Shown: piece by piece, positions 34,606 through 46,084 of the stretch
Numbering within the stretch: position 1 is the first letter of the stretch
How the letters are laid out: the number at the start of each line of letters is the position of its first letter
Assembly (NCBI GenBank): GCA_000827495.1
Contig: KN817521.1
Coordinates: forward strand, 682,001 to 746,000
Reading direction: 5' to 3'
DNA length: 64,000 nt
Source: Hypholoma sublateritium FD-334 SS-4
Lineage: Eukaryota; Basidiomycota; Agaricomycetes; Agaricales; Strophariaceae
Translations under genes and position numbers: made by a program
The notes under the pieces: generated by a model
What the model was told of the DNA's origin: nothing
What the model saw: the letters and a program-made list of their open reading frames with translations, nothing else
The model's database searches: none

Positions 34606-35345
34606 CATGCCCACGCTCCCACCTACGCCCCAGCCGCGCAAGGCCCCCTACCCCGGCGTCGACGTCTTCTTCGCCGTTGTCGTCCCTGCACGCCAGCATG
34701 TCTACACGCGCGAGACCGCGCCGACCAAGTGCGTGTTTACCGGCCCCCTACCCCGTTTCCCTACACAGAGAGATCCAGCTCTCGATCGACTCGCGCGACC
34801 GCGCCGCGGACGAGATCGCGGGCGTGTTTATGCACGAGGCCGTGCACTACTCCCAGCACGACGCGCGGGACGTGCCCCGGGCGGTTCATCGAGGATGGGG
34901 CGTTGCCGAGCCTGCGCTTATCGCTGACGTCGGGTGGGAACAGACTTCGTGCGCCTCCGCGACCTCGCGCCGCCCCACTGGACGCAGCGCGCGGGTGGCG
35001 GCGGGGACGCGGTGCACGAGATAGCCGCGTACTTCCTGCGCTGGCTTGACGACACCAGGGGCACGGGCACCGTGTGGCGCACTGAACGCACGCATCTTCG
35101 CGGACGACACAAGCGTGTCCGTCGCAAGCTGTAGGCGACGTACGTCGAGAGCCTTGCAGAAGGTGAAGGAGCAGGAGCGGGTGCGCGCGGCGCCGCTCGC
35201 GAAGTGGCCGATGCCCGTACTCGCCATGCGCATCGACGACCTCGATCACGCAGGCGTGGACGTGTTCCTCGACGCCGTCGAAGCGCGTCCTGCGCGCGGC
35301 GGTCCTCGCGAGCTTCACGCGTCTGTACGCTGTGCTCAGGTGTTT
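34606..35345 (+). pseudogene. Degenerate basic secretory protease copy
   Basis: It follows the gene at 37836 from its ATG through the first domain and into the second domain's start. It keeps recognisable words (TRETAPTK, FMHEAVHYSQHDAR with the HExxH pattern HEAVH, FLRWLDDTRG). Several deletions, for example the codons after KAP, the PADVLQ segment and the exon 2 start, plus frame breaks and a stop near 35132, prevent a full protein. Upstream promoter DNA (GATCCATTTCTCCGCAGTCAATC, near 34535) also matches that of the intact gene, so the duplication included the promoter. Confidence 0.85.
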
Positions 35346-35870
35346 CAAGCCTCTCACGGTACGTGCACCGCGATAAAAGCGCCACACATGCTTTCAGCAC
35401 TGGCGGTCAGAGCATTAAAAGTACCATCTTTTAAGCATGAGATATGCATGAGCCGTGCAGTCGTGCGAGATTTTGGAATCTATGGTAATCCGAATCATCT
35501 ATAGAACAGCGATTCAGGTTACCTTATGACCCGCGCTATGGTACCAAAATAGCGTACACTCTTCATTGCCCGCATTGAAAACAGACGCCTGTGTATGCCA
35601 ATAAATCAGAACATTTGTCCAGAATTGTATAGCGATTTATTAGCTACTTATGTCCAGGAGGCAATGCGACAGGCACTGGCAGTTTTTTGGAGGCTGCCAT
35701 ATTGGCATGAATTAGAGCCCTTTTCTCTGCCCTGGATTCACACAATCCATTAGTTAGTTTTGTGCAGACATAGTTTATAGAAACACCAACATGAGGATAG
35801 GATTCCCGGGGAGAGGCAGTGGGCGTGGCCTATTCGCGCGTTCCAGATGTCTAAGTGTGATTGAGGAAAA
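35346..35870. other. Intergenic region
   Basis: About 525 bp of AT-richer DNA after the protease pseudogene. No gene is visible. Confidence 0.4.
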
Positions 35871-36656
35871 TCACTGCCCGGTGATAGAGTATCGCACATA
35901 CCCAAGGCTCCTCAGTATATCCTTATGATTCTTGACGTGGTATTTATATTCGTTTCTTCTAGGAGACAGCCTGGCATAGTCTTCAAAATAAGAGCGATTT
36001 TCGGGACGCAGACTCTGCATCACTTCGACACAATTTGGATGCAGGTCTCCATTCGGAAGCACAGCGGGTCCTTGATGGCGGAGAGTATAAAGCAAGATAT
36101 AGGACATATACACGCGGAAGTCAAGAGATTCCTTGTGGGGCGCGTAGCCAACCGGAGAGGGATTAAGATAGTTCTCAATCAATGAATCGATTAACGCGGC
36201 CAGAGTGGGGAAGCGGATTGAATTAGGGAACGGGGGAAGAGGAACCGAGCGCGCGTGGTCCGCAACGTTGAAGTTGAAGCGCGATTGAGGATGTACGATG
36301 ATGAGCATTGGTTCGTCCATCACCGCCGGAACGGAACGCGGGAGATATGTGGATGTTGTATACACGCGCGTCTGTGCTGGGTCGAGAAGGATGGACTCGC
36401 AATAGTGTTCGATTACTCCGGTGTGCACATCGTACGGAAGGGCACCTGTTATTATATTGGAGGCGCGGTCTACGTCCTGGTCGGCCACGACGAGATTGAG
36501 GGCAAAAAGGCCGGTTGGGACAAAATGAATGAACGCCAGCGCGTCTTCGAGATGGACCATGCAGGGGATACCGGCATTAGACAAGGCACAAGCAGCCTCA
36601 AGTCTTTGCTTCTGTTCCTGAAGACTACAAGGGCATTTGTCGTAGAAGTGGAGCAT
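35871..36656 (-). CDS. Unknown protein, intact member of a locally duplicated family
   Basis: A single exon encodes 261 residues. The start is MLHFYDKCPCSLQEQKQRL, followed by GIPCMVHLEDALAFIHFVPT and ADQDVDRASNIITGALPY, which gives the N-terminal half an alpha/beta look. Then come MLIIVHPQSRF, FPTLAALIDSLIENYLN and a basic C-terminus (RNEYKYHVKNHKDILRSL). I recognise no catalytic motif; it looks like one of the lineage-restricted unknown families common in agaricomycetes. Broken copies lie on both sides (34270-34398 and 36934-37450), each followed by a protease gene or pseudogene on the other strand. The open frame amid broken copies suggests this one is functional. Confidence 0.65.
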   Translation of the reverse strand: MLHFYDKCPCSLQEQKQRLEAACALSNAGIPCMVHLEDALAFIHFVPTGLFALNLVVADQDVDRASNIITGALPYDVHTGVIEHYCESILLDPAQTRVYTTSTYLPRSVPAVMDEPMLIIVHPQSRFNFNVADHARSVPLPPFPNSIRFPTLAALIDSLIENYLNPSPVGYAPHKESLDFRVYMSYILLYTLRHQGPAVLPNGDLHPNCVEVMQSLRPENRSYFEDYARLSPRRNEYKYHVKNHKDILRSLGYVRYSITGQ

Positions 36657-36933
36657 TTTAGTTGGGTGGTAGAGTATTGGCCAGGCGGGTTCGAATTATG
36701 ATGATCGCCGGCAAAAGTAAAATATGCAGGCTTTTGTCTAAGATTACACCATATTGTTGTGCCACCGGTGGCAGCTTTTGCATTTGGGGAGTGCTAGTCC
36801 GGTCAACGTCCCCCTTACAGCATTATGATCCATTTACTTATATTATACATACTCTACGAGCTGGCGAGGTACCGCATGTAAGTACGATGGCGAAGCGAGC
36901 CTCGCCCCCGCAGGTTGCGGATACTTAATATAA

Positions 36934-37450
36934 TCAGTCGCAACGCTGACGGCTCAAGTACGCTAATACATGCAACGCATACCGAACCACAACGCACATG
37001 AACCCACGCAGTTGCATTGAATCCACCGTCGGTACCCTGGTCATATAGTTGACCATGGACTTCGCGGATTTCGCGCGCCAGCTCTTGAAAAAGACGACGA
37101 GGGTAAGCTTTGGCTCATTCATCACCGTCGGAACGGAGAGCCGGAGGTAGACGCGCGTCTGTGCCATGTCAAGAATAATGGGCCCGCAATATTGCTCGAT
37201 AACTCCGGTGGCGACGACATACTGGAGAGTGCTGGTTATTAAATTCGAAGCGCGGTCTACGTCGTGGCCGACCACGACGCGATTGAGAGCAAGAAGGTCG
37301 GTTGTCAGGATGAAGTGAATGAACGCCAGCGCGTCTTCAAGATGAATTTTGCAGCGTATACATACCAGCATCAGATAGGGCGCGAGAAGTCGCAAGCCTT
37401 TCCTCCTGCTTTTAGGGACTACCAGGGCGTTCATGATAGAAATGGAGCAT
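36934..37450 (-). pseudogene. Frameshifted copy of the unknown gene at 35871-36656
   Basis: From an ATG at 37450 (MLHFYHERPGSP, then a stop), the homology continues in another frame through HLEDALAFIHFIL, GHDVDRASNLITSTLQY and ILDMAQTRVYLRLSVP. It ends without the last third of the intact protein. A changed frame near the start and truncation make it a pseudogene. It sits upstream of, and divergent from, the intact protease gene at 37836. Confidence 0.75.
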
Positions 37451-37835
37451 TGTCGTGGCAGTTGAGTTTCGCAGAGTTCGTCTGGTTCGATGTTATGATT
37501 AGCTTTTGAACAGTAGATGTCAATTATGCAGGTTGATAGATGCCACGACTCACTTGTCCCTTACTCAGGGCGGAAAACTGCTCAACACCATCGCCGTGAA
37601 ATTGTGCAAGTTGCTGGAAGACTCCCGACGGATATGGCACTCGCAGCAGCAAAGGCCCAGGAAGGAGCTGCAAGAGGAGAACGCCGTTGTGGTGGCATCA
37701 AACAACCCGGAATTTCGCACCCACGCACGGGCGTCAAAGATAGCAACTTGATCCATTTCTCCGGAGTCAATCATATCTAGCCAGCACAGCGCGACATAAA
37801 TACAACGGCGTCTTCGCAATGCACTCTAACGACCC
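37451..37835. promoter_or_regulatory. Divergent upstream region of the protease gene
   Basis: About 385 bp lie between a pseudogene and the protease ATG. The proximal part, from GATCCATTTCTCCGGAGTC to the ATG, is shared with the pseudogene unit at 34535-34605. It contains ACATAAATACAA at 37793-37804, a TATA-like word about 40 nt before the ATG. Confidence 0.5.
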
Positions 37836-39402
37836 ATGCCTCCCCTCCCACCTACGCCCCCGCCGCGCAAGGCCCCGACGTTCCGCCTGCGCGTTGACGA
37901 CCTCGCCCACCCCGGCGTCGCTGTCTTCTTCAGTGCCGTAGTCCCCGCAGACGTCCTCCAGCGCGCCGTCGACGCCAGCATGACCTGGCTCTACACGCGC
38001 GAGACCGCGCCGACCAAGTACGTGTGTTCCGGCCCCTACCCCGTCTCCCTGAGCCGGCTGAGCACCGCCCGCGCGCAGCGTCGAGGAGATCCTGCTAATC
38101 CTCCTGCCGATGGACGGCGTCGCGAACACGTCCGGCACGCGCACGCACAAGGAGATCCGGCTCTCGCTCGACTACGTGCTCAAGACGCGCGACCGCGCGG
38201 CGGACGAGATCACGGGCGTGCTTGTGCATGAGGCCGTACACTGCTTCCAGCACGACGCGCGCGGGACGTGCCCGGGAGGGCTCATCGAGGGTTTCGCAGG
38301 TGCGCCGGGGCGTCGCCGTGCCTGCGCCGATCGCTGACGTTGGGTGGGAACAGACTTCGTGCGTCTCCGCGAGGGCCTCGCACCGCCGCACTGGACGCAG
38401 CGCGCGGGCGGCGGCTGGGACGCGGGGTACGAGACGACCGCGTACTTCCTGCACTGGCTCGACGACACCTGGGGCGCGGGCACCGTGCGCGCGCTGAACG
38501 CGCGCCTTGATGCGGAGAAATACGACGCGGGCATCTTCGCGGACGTCACAGGCGTGTCTGTCGACGAGCTCTGGGTGACGTACGTCGACGCGCTTGAGGA
38601 GCGCGAGCGCGTTGAGGAGCAAGAGCAGGGGCCGCTGCGCGCGGCGCCGCTCGCGGAATGGCCGATGCCCGTGCTCGCAGTGCGCATCGACGACCTCGAG
38701 CACGCGGGGACGGACGTGTTCCTCGACGCCGTGCGCCCGAAGGACCTCCTACGCGCTGCAGTCCTAGAGAGCTTCACGCGCCTGTACACGCTGTCGGAGG
38801 TGCCCACCAGGTCCGCTTTCGCCTCTCACACGCCAACCAAGCTAATCCAATCCACCCCTAGCGTGAAGAGCATCACGCTCATCCTGCGCGCCATGGACGG
38901 CGTCGCGCACACCACCGGCACGCGCACGCATAAGGAGATCCACCTCTCGCTCGACTACGTGCTCAAGACGCGATACCACGCGGCGGACGAGATCACGGGT
39001 GTGCTCGTGCACGAGGCCGTGCACTGTTTCCAGCACTTCGCCCGCGGGACGTGCCCCGGCGGGCTCGTCGAGGGCATCGCGGACTTCGTGCGCCTGCGCG
39101 CGGGGCGCGCGCCGCCGCACTGGACGCGCAGTGCCGACGGCGCGTGGGACGCAGGGTACGAGCGCACGGCGTACTTCCTCGCGTGGCTCGACGCGCGCGG
39201 GGCCCCCACTGCGCCGGAGGAGGGCACCTTCGTGCGCCGGCTGAATGCGAGCATGCGGAGCGGCGCGTACGACGCGCGCATATTCGAGACGCTCGCGGGA
39301 CAGCCCGTCGACGCGCTGTGGACTGCGTACGGCGCCTCGTTCGCAGCGCCCAACAAGGCAGCGCCCGACGACGTACCCGCAGAGGCGCCGCCTCCGGCCT
39401 AG
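37836..39402 (+). CDS. Basic secretory protein-like metallopeptidase with two tandem domains
   Basis: Four exons (37836-38017, 38079-38299, 38354-38810, 38862-39402) give 466 residues. Each half carries the plant-type basic secretory protein (BSP) pattern. The first has MDGVANTSG, KEIRLSLDYVL, zinc motif HEAVH in GVLVHEAVHCFQHDARG, ADFVRLR and WDAGYETTAYFL. The second repeats these as MDGVAHTTG, KEIHLSLDYVL, GVLVHEAVHCFQHFARG and WDAGYERTAYFL. Both HExxH motifs are intact, so both halves could be active. The intron before VEEI/VKSI occupies the same phase-2 position in both halves, and the first half has an extra intron the second lacks. No clear signal peptide is visible (MPPLPPTPPPRKAP). 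Fungal relatives usually have one domain. A decayed copy lies at 34606. Confidence 0.87.
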
Positions 39403-39969
39403 CGGCGGGGCACGGTCAAGAAGCCTATGCGATCCAGTGTCCCGGGACGCACAGAAGCACCCTGTAAAGCTACGTAGATCTCGTAGATCGGGCCCCACAT
39501 GTCTGGATACAAGCATGCATTAGCACGGCGGCGGCGGCGATCGCAGGGAATCGCGCATCGCGATATTTATCCGGGTGATCTGCAAGGTTACGTCGATCAA
39601 GCGCGCAGGAAGGCATGCAGGCTGTCGGGCCCAGCGCCATGGGCGCGGCCGATATTTAGGCTCTGCGCATGCATCCCGTTCGCTCGGGTCTGGTCGCTAA
39701 ATACTCTGCTTGCTTGCCACTATGAATACAACAGGCGGGCTAGACCACCGACAATGTATGTATGGATATAACTGAAGCGACAAAACAAAAAAGGTGCAAC
39801 TAGGGCGGGATTAAGATAATAAAGAGCAAAATAAAAATACACGTTTAGCGGTGCTTGCAATATACGACGAGATGCTAGCCACGGCTGGGATATCTATGAT
39901 CATGCGTAAGACGTGAATGCTGCAGATTTCCCCGAGAAACACAAACATTAGGCAACGACGAGGGCACGA
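39403..39969. other. Convergent intergenic region
   Basis: About 570 bp between the stop codons of the protease gene and FCP1. It includes an A-rich stretch near 39780-39840, as expected for 3' UTRs. No gene is visible. Confidence 0.5.
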
Positions 39970-42900
39970 CTATCCCCACTCCTCCTCCATCTCGCGCGCA
40001 AGGAAGTCGTCTTCTTCCTCTTCCTCGTACTCATCATCGTCATCGCCATCGCCATCGTCGTCTTGGTCGTTCGAGCCCTCTTCCGACGTCTCCGGGATGG
40101 GCGGCGGCCGCGGGCTCGACGACGCGGAGCCGTTGCTCGTCGTCTCGTCCTTCGCGTTGGTCAGATCGTCCGCGGTGACGCCCTCCTTGAGCTTCGAGTA
40201 CCCCGTCCGGTCCGCCGCGAGCTTCTTGCGCTTCGCGAGCGGCGAGCGTGGGTACTCGTCGCCGTTGGACTGCCCGCCGCCGCCTTCGGACGGCGTCGCG
40301 CTGCGCAGCCGCTTGCGCTTCAGCCGCGGCGTGCTATTCACGCTGCTGTACGACCACAGCCCATTAACACCATCACCTGCGGATAAGGCAGACAGCACGT
40401 ACCCGTTATCGCCACTCCTAATCGCACAAGGCCAGCGAGCGGTCGGTCAGCGCCGCCCGATAAGAAACCATACGAGCAGCTCACCCATTCTCCGACGCCC
40501 ACTCGTCCTCCGACGCCGCGGCGCTGAGCATGCTCTTGCCATCGTCCTCTTCGTCGCTCTCATTCATGAACGCCTCGACCTCATCGTTGATTTCGTCCCA
40601 GTTCACCGCGCCAAAGTCGAGCGTCGCCGTCGCCTTGTGCTCAGGCGGGTCCTGGTCCCAGTCGTCCGAGTCAACGTCAACGTCCGAGGAGACGAGCTGG
40701 CTGTCCGCCGTGGGGCTCGCGCTGGGCCCGGGCATGGGCGGGTCGTCGAGCAGGTACGGCTTCTCGTCCTGCCGCCGCCAGAGCGCGATGGAGTCCGTGA
40801 ACCACGCGAGCCACACGATCTTGATGCCCCCCCGCTTGCGCGCGGTGTCGACTTTCACGGTCCCACGCTGCAATGCAGGTATGTCAGCAATTGGTCGCGG
40901 GCAGGAACAAGAGGCAAGACAGGACAAGACGTGTCACGCCAGCGGGGCCTTATGACTCGCCGCTCGGTGGCATTCGCCCGCCTTGTTCTTTGGCAGCCGA
41001 TAGATGGATAGATGCTGCTCACCTTGGCGGCGACAACGTGCGTGATGTCACTCGTTAACTCCGTCGAGCAGCGCGCACCGAACATATGTGCCATCCGCCA
41101 TATCTCTGTAGACTCTGGCCGCGTGTCCAGAGGTATTACGCTGGAGAAGAGAATATGCACGCCCTCAAACACTTCCGATCGCAGGTGTGGGATGATGGTC
41201 TGGTCATAGCGATGAGAGACTTCGCGGGCTATTGGACAACGAACATACCGTAACGTCGTAGGATTTGCTCTTTCCGGGCTTTCTTCTAGCATTCTGGGGT
41301 AAACGAGCGTCATATGCGCCAAAGAACCTTGAATGAACCTCGTTCAATAGCTAGAGGCAGATATAAGCTACGCATACATTAACCACGCGGAAAAGAACCC
41401 ACCTTGCCTATCCGTTCTAGTTCGTAATCGTCGTTCTTCAGGAGAGCCTTCTTGTGTGCCTTCTCTGGCTTGGGTGACGGCTCTTTGGTAACTTCAGTAG
41501 GCGCCTGTTCAGGGGGTGGCTCAGCGGTCTCGTGCTCCTGTAGCTCCTTCTCCTTCTTGGCCAGGGGCCGCTCCTCGAGCTGCGCATCGAGAGCGGCGTT
41601 GTTCTTTGAGAACATTGCCGTCTTTTGGAGCTCGGCTTCCTCTTCCTCGAGCGGGGTTGCGGGAATAGTAGGGGTTGTGTCTATCGCCGTCGCCTTCGCA
41701 CCCTCCGCAGCGTCTGGGGCAGAGTCATTTATACCGCCGGCAATTTTGGACAGTGACGAAGGCCCGGGTATGACTGGGGTCAGCGGCTCAATCTTCGGAA
41801 GGAACGATGAATTGATGTCCCCAATCCCGATGAAAAAGTCATCTGTTCCCGAGATTAGTGCTACCGATAAGGTGTGCGGGGGAGGACGCACAAGGGACGA
41901 CTTTGAGAAGGTTGGGGCTCCATTCCCATACATCGGCACGGTCGTCGATGATAACGACCATAGACGTGTCACAAGGAAAGAGTCTCTGGAGGCTCTTCTG
42001 TGTCAGACCTGGCAGGACAGTCAGCACAGGGGAATTGCTGGAATAGCAGCGGCGACACGCACTTCCGCTCTCGTCACGACTGAGCACACGGCCTCCGAAG
42101 ATACTTCCATCCGGATCAATGGCATTGCATACTTCTTCCGCATATGCACGGGTTCCCATCGTGTACACATGCATCTCGTACTTGGATGCAGTGTCACGCA
42201 GAAACTCTTTCCAGCCAGGCCTGGGGAAGATTAATCGCGGAAGGGATAGGGATGAAAAGGGCCGCACCGTGGCTTGATGTAATACATGCACCCCTCGGTC
42301 TCGACCATCTTGTTCTTGCCCTTGCCCCTGTGTGCGTCGCGGAGGGCGGCGGGGCCGAATGACTCTGGGCCGAGCCTGAAGCGCTTGACGTCCTTGAGGG
42401 CCTCCCAGTTGGGGTTGCACTCATCGTCGTCGGGGGGCGGGGCGGCCGGCGCGTCGGCGGTGGCATTGCTCGCGTGGCGGGCCTCCCAGGCCTCGCCGTC
42501 GTTGATCCACTCGCCGACGGTGGGGTCGACGGTGGCATGAACGATGGTCTGGTCGAGGTCGACGATGAGAGAGAGCTTGCGCGATCCAAGCAGGTGGTCG
42601 GCGGTCTCGCGCTCGATGCGCTGGGCCTCCTCGAGCGAGACGGTGGGGCCGAACGCGGAGTGGGTCATCTGGATTGACGCGCGGGAGGCGTCGGAGAAGC
42701 CGGTGTAGTCGGTGCTGAGCGGAGGGGGTCAGCGGGGCGCACGCGGGCAGACGGGGAACGTACTTGGTCATGTCCTTGCCGCAGAGGACGCAGAGGCCGC
42801 CGAGCTGCATGCCGTGCTTGCAGGGCTCGACGACGACGAGGGCGGGACGGTCCCTCGCCTTCTTTGCGGAGACGACGTCGCCGGGGCTCAGGCGCCAGGC

Positions 42901-43116
42901 GGTAACGGTGCCCTCGAGGGCGGCGTCCCATGTGCCGAAGCGGGCCTCGGGGCGGGGCTCGTCGTTGGGGAGGACGGGGGGCAGGTAGACGAAGGAGTAG
43001 CTGAGCAGCCGCGAGCCGCGCTGGACGGCGGCGGCGGGCGGGGCATCGATGGACGTGATCTTGATGGGGTAGGGCAGGCTGTGGGGCAGGAACACCTCCG
43101 TCGCGCTCGACGCCAT
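39970..43116 (-). CDS. FCP1: RNA polymerase II CTD phosphatase FCP1
   Basis: Nine exons (43116-42764, 42714-42268, 42220-42063, 42008-41892, 41842-41403, 41350-41249, 41199-41032, 40867-40485, 40417-39970) give 871 residues. FCP1 dephosphorylates the polymerase II C-terminal repeats in the nucleus. An N-terminal biotinyl-like and Cys segment (CKHGMQLGGLCVLCG) leads to the FCPH catalytic domain, with LIVDLDQTIVHA near residue 169 supplying the DxDxT nucleophile. MYYIKPR joins PGWKEFL, and VVIIDDRADVW completes the active site. A Glu-rich linker precedes a BRCT domain (VHILFSSVIPLDTRPESTE, FGARCSTELTSDITHVVAAK, IKIVWLAWF). The tail is acidic and ends in Asp/Glu runs with a basic patch (RLKRKRLR), as expected for TFIIF contact. 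Domain order matches the family. Confidence 0.94.
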
Positions 43117-43129
43117 GCTTAACCGCTCG

Positions 43130-43555
43130 GACCAGGGGGCGAGCCCGCTTTGCGGCGGAGTTCCGATTCAACCAAATAAGGACATCGTGTCTACCCTCGT
43201 GCCCGCGACACACCACCCGCTATGCGTCGCGCCACTTCGTCGTCCACCATGTATATGCGCCCCATCGTACCCGCCGCGTCGAGCCGCACCGTCAGGTTGC
43301 TGGGCCACATGCAAGATGTGAGATGGGGAGGCACGAACAAAGGGTAGCTTACTGTATCTTCCACAGCGAGACACGCGCGCCTCGTCTCCTCCGCAATGGG
43401 CTGCATGGCCAGCCAGTCATCCTCGGCACCAGCCAGCGGCGGATCACATAACTTCGACAGCGCGTTCGGGCCCACCAGCGTGCTCTCCAACCGCCCATAG
43501 AAAGCCCACGCCGTCAGCTTCTTTGCGTGCTTAGGGTGACCAGCGGGCGAGCCCG
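43130..43555 (-). pseudogene. Truncated tandem copy of the kinase gene at 43576-45074
   Basis: Reading from 43555, ...KLTAWAFYGRLESTLVGPNAL, AEETRRACLAVEDTVSYPLF and MWPSNLTVRLDAAG track the intact gene. The catalytic GDFWPGN is reduced to WPSN, and everything between MVDDEVAR and the terminal MSLFG is lost. Both copies share the flank GGCGAGCCCGCTTTGCGGC and ACACGATG-like 3' words. The N-terminal half is missing, so it cannot be active. It lies between FCP1 and the intact gene and may overlap the FCP1 promoter. Confidence 0.85.
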
Positions 43556-43575
43556 CTTTGCGGCAGAGCTTCGAT

Positions 43576-45074
43576 TCAATCAAACAAGGACACCGTGTCT
43601 ACTACATATCGCACGCCCTCAAGCACAACCGCCCGCGACAGCGCCTTGTCGCCCCACTCCACCCGCGCACCCAGCACCACCATGTGTGCCCCCCAGCGCA
43701 CCACCGCAGACCGCGCCACCTCGTCGTCGGGTTTGTACGCGTCCAGGAACGCTTTCAGCGCCGCCGACGCCGTTACCCCACACAGCTCTGGTAAGCATCG
43801 GCGCAGCAGGTGCATCTCTGCGCAAAACTGGCCCAGCTCGACGCCGTGCAGGCCCGCCTTGGCCAGCTCCCAATCTACCACGTATATGCGCTCCAGCGCA
43901 CCCGCCGCGTCGAGCCGCACCATCAGGTTGCCGGGCCAAAAGTCGCCCATCACGAACTGCAGGATGTCAGATGGGGAGGCAGGCACGAATGACGGGTAGC
44001 TTACTGTGTCGTCCACGGCGAGGCACGCGCGCGCCGTTTCCTCCGCAATGCGTCTTACGGCCACCAAATCCTCCTCGGAAACGTCCAGCGGCGGATCACG
44101 CAGCTTCGGCGGCGCGTTCGGGCCCACCAGCGTGCTCTCCATCCGCTCATAGAACGCCCACGCTGTCAGCATCTTCGCCTGCTCGTTCCCCGCCACCGCA
44201 GCGCACACTTCCTTGTTCCCCGTGCCCCACCTGTGCAATGCGCCGAGGAACGCGCCCGCCGCGGCCCCGATCTGCGCCGCCGCCGCCGGGCTCACGTTAC
44301 CGCTCTTGAGGAGCGTCTTCAGGTCGGTGCCTGCGCCGATGTCCTCCATGATGATGACGTGCGCGGCCTCGTCGAAGAGGAACACTGCGGGTACGGTGAC
44401 GACCGCGTCGCGCGGCAGCCACGCGTGCACGCGCTGCAGCGCCGCGACCTCGTACTCCTGCAAGCGAAGTGGCGTGAATATAGTAGATAGATAAATATCA
44501 AATGAAATCGCAGCATCCCGCCGACGAGAAGAAGCAGCCCTGCGTTATCCAACAGGCCCCGGCGCGTCCAGAAACCCAAGACAAAGTCCAAAGTCTTCCA
44601 AAGCTCCTGGCGCATGCCGTCACCCTTATCCAACAGCACCCGCAAACCACAAAAACACGGCAGCAACTACGTACGCATCACACTCACCTGGCGCCCCACA
44701 TCGAACGCCATCCCTGGGTAGTCCTTCACGTACCCCTTTGCGTGCTTGAGCACCAGCGTCGCGTGCCCCGCGTGCGGCGTGCGCAGCTGCAAGCGATAGA
44801 CAAAGTTCGCCGTGCCGCCCGAGAGCGGCTCGACGCCCGCGCTTGCGAACGCGGTCCCCGCGAGGTACGCGCGGACGCCGTCGGCCGTCGCCAGGTCCGG
44901 CGCTGGCGCCTCTGCGTGTACTGCCCCCGCGTCGGGTTTATCGTGCGCTTGCGCACTTGCGTCCGCGTGTGCGTGTGCACCCCCCTGCGCCTGCGCGTGC
45001 TGTCCGCCCGCATCGCGCCCGGCGGCCCAGCGTGCAGCAGCGGCGTTTAGCCGGCTCGGCGGCGTATCGGCCAT
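43576..45074 (-). CDS. APH/choline-kinase-fold phosphotransferase
   Basis: Three exons (45074-44688, 44457-44005, 43956-43576) give 406 residues. A low-complexity His/Ala leader (about 1-60) precedes the kinase fold: nucleotide strand VEPLSGGTANFVYRL, Lys in TLVLKHAKGYV, EYEVAALQRVHAWL, and hinge HVIIMEDIGAG. The catalytic loop is FVMGDFWPGNLMV, with Met in place of the first His of HGD but Asp and Asn kept. The metal loop is IYVVDWELAKAG. The GVELGQFCAEMHLL segment recalls 5-methylthioribose-kinase-like fungal proteins; the substrate is not certain. Intron 1 is unusually long for this region (230 bp). Intron 2 (48 bp) has no stop and is in frame, so its retention would insert 16 residues before the catalytic loop. 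Confidence 0.82.
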
Positions 45075-46084
45075 GTACGTATAATAATATGATGTATGGA
45101 TCCCAAATCAGAAAAGGGCCTCGAAAACTGGGCGCGGTGCGTGCGATGGGAACTCGGGATGGCAAGAATCAGGAATCGGGATGCAGCGATCAGAAAGCAG
45201 GAAGAAGGAAGAAGGAGCCGGGCAGGAGCTTAGTAGGAAGAGCGGTCAGGTGCTGGTGCAGCTGGCTGCTGCCCAGCCGCCTTTATGCAGGTGGGGTGCT
45301 CCGCGCGGGTCCGGGGGGGGGAGTCATCGGCATTTGCGTCGCCCTATGGAGACAGACAGGTGCAAGGACCGGCCCCCTGTTGCCTGTGATTCAGAATACA
45401 ATTCGTCCTCGACGGACCCGAAGCGTCGACCGAGTCAATCTCAATTGATTTCATTTAGCAGTACTTGCTCAATTGCATTGCGCCATTAATATTCCGACGC
45501 GCATGCGCAGAAGGACGGCAGGATTCGGTCCATCCAAAGCATATGTATAAGCAAGCAGCGCAACAACTCTATTATAACATTACGAGTGCAGGAAGCGCGG
45601 ACGGGTGCAAGCCAGAGCGGGTAAGCAAGCGGACGTACGGGGTAGATGATGTCAAGCCAAAGGGGATGCTGCGAAGGCGGCCGCAAGCGCGGCCTGTCTA
45701 TGTATGGGGGGTAGTGTTCGGGCCAGGGGTATGCGCCTAGACGACGGGTGGGCGCGGGTATGCGGCGGACGGCGGGGCGTCTATGAGTACAGTATGGTAC
45801 AGATGAGGAGAAAGCAGGGAATAATAGTTAAAGAGAGGGAAATACAGTGCAGGAGACGGAGATGATACAGCATGAGCGCAGGCAGGAACGCAGAAGAGAA
45901 AGACACAGATCGCAGAGCCGGGCGGGGGGCGCCCCGCCGTCTAGTGGGACCGCGCAGACAGAAAGCATAGGCGAAAGAAACAACAACTTGGACACAACAC
46001 CGCTGCGCGCCCCGTCCATCAGCGACCCCCAAACCCGAAGAAACACAAAGAAAAAGGCGCCTGCCGACCCACCGCCACCAACCC
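45075..46084. other. Intergenic region of about 1 kb
   Basis: This holds the promoter of the kinase gene and the 3' region of the next minus-strand gene. No conserved frame or RNA gene is recognisable. Confidence 0.45.
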
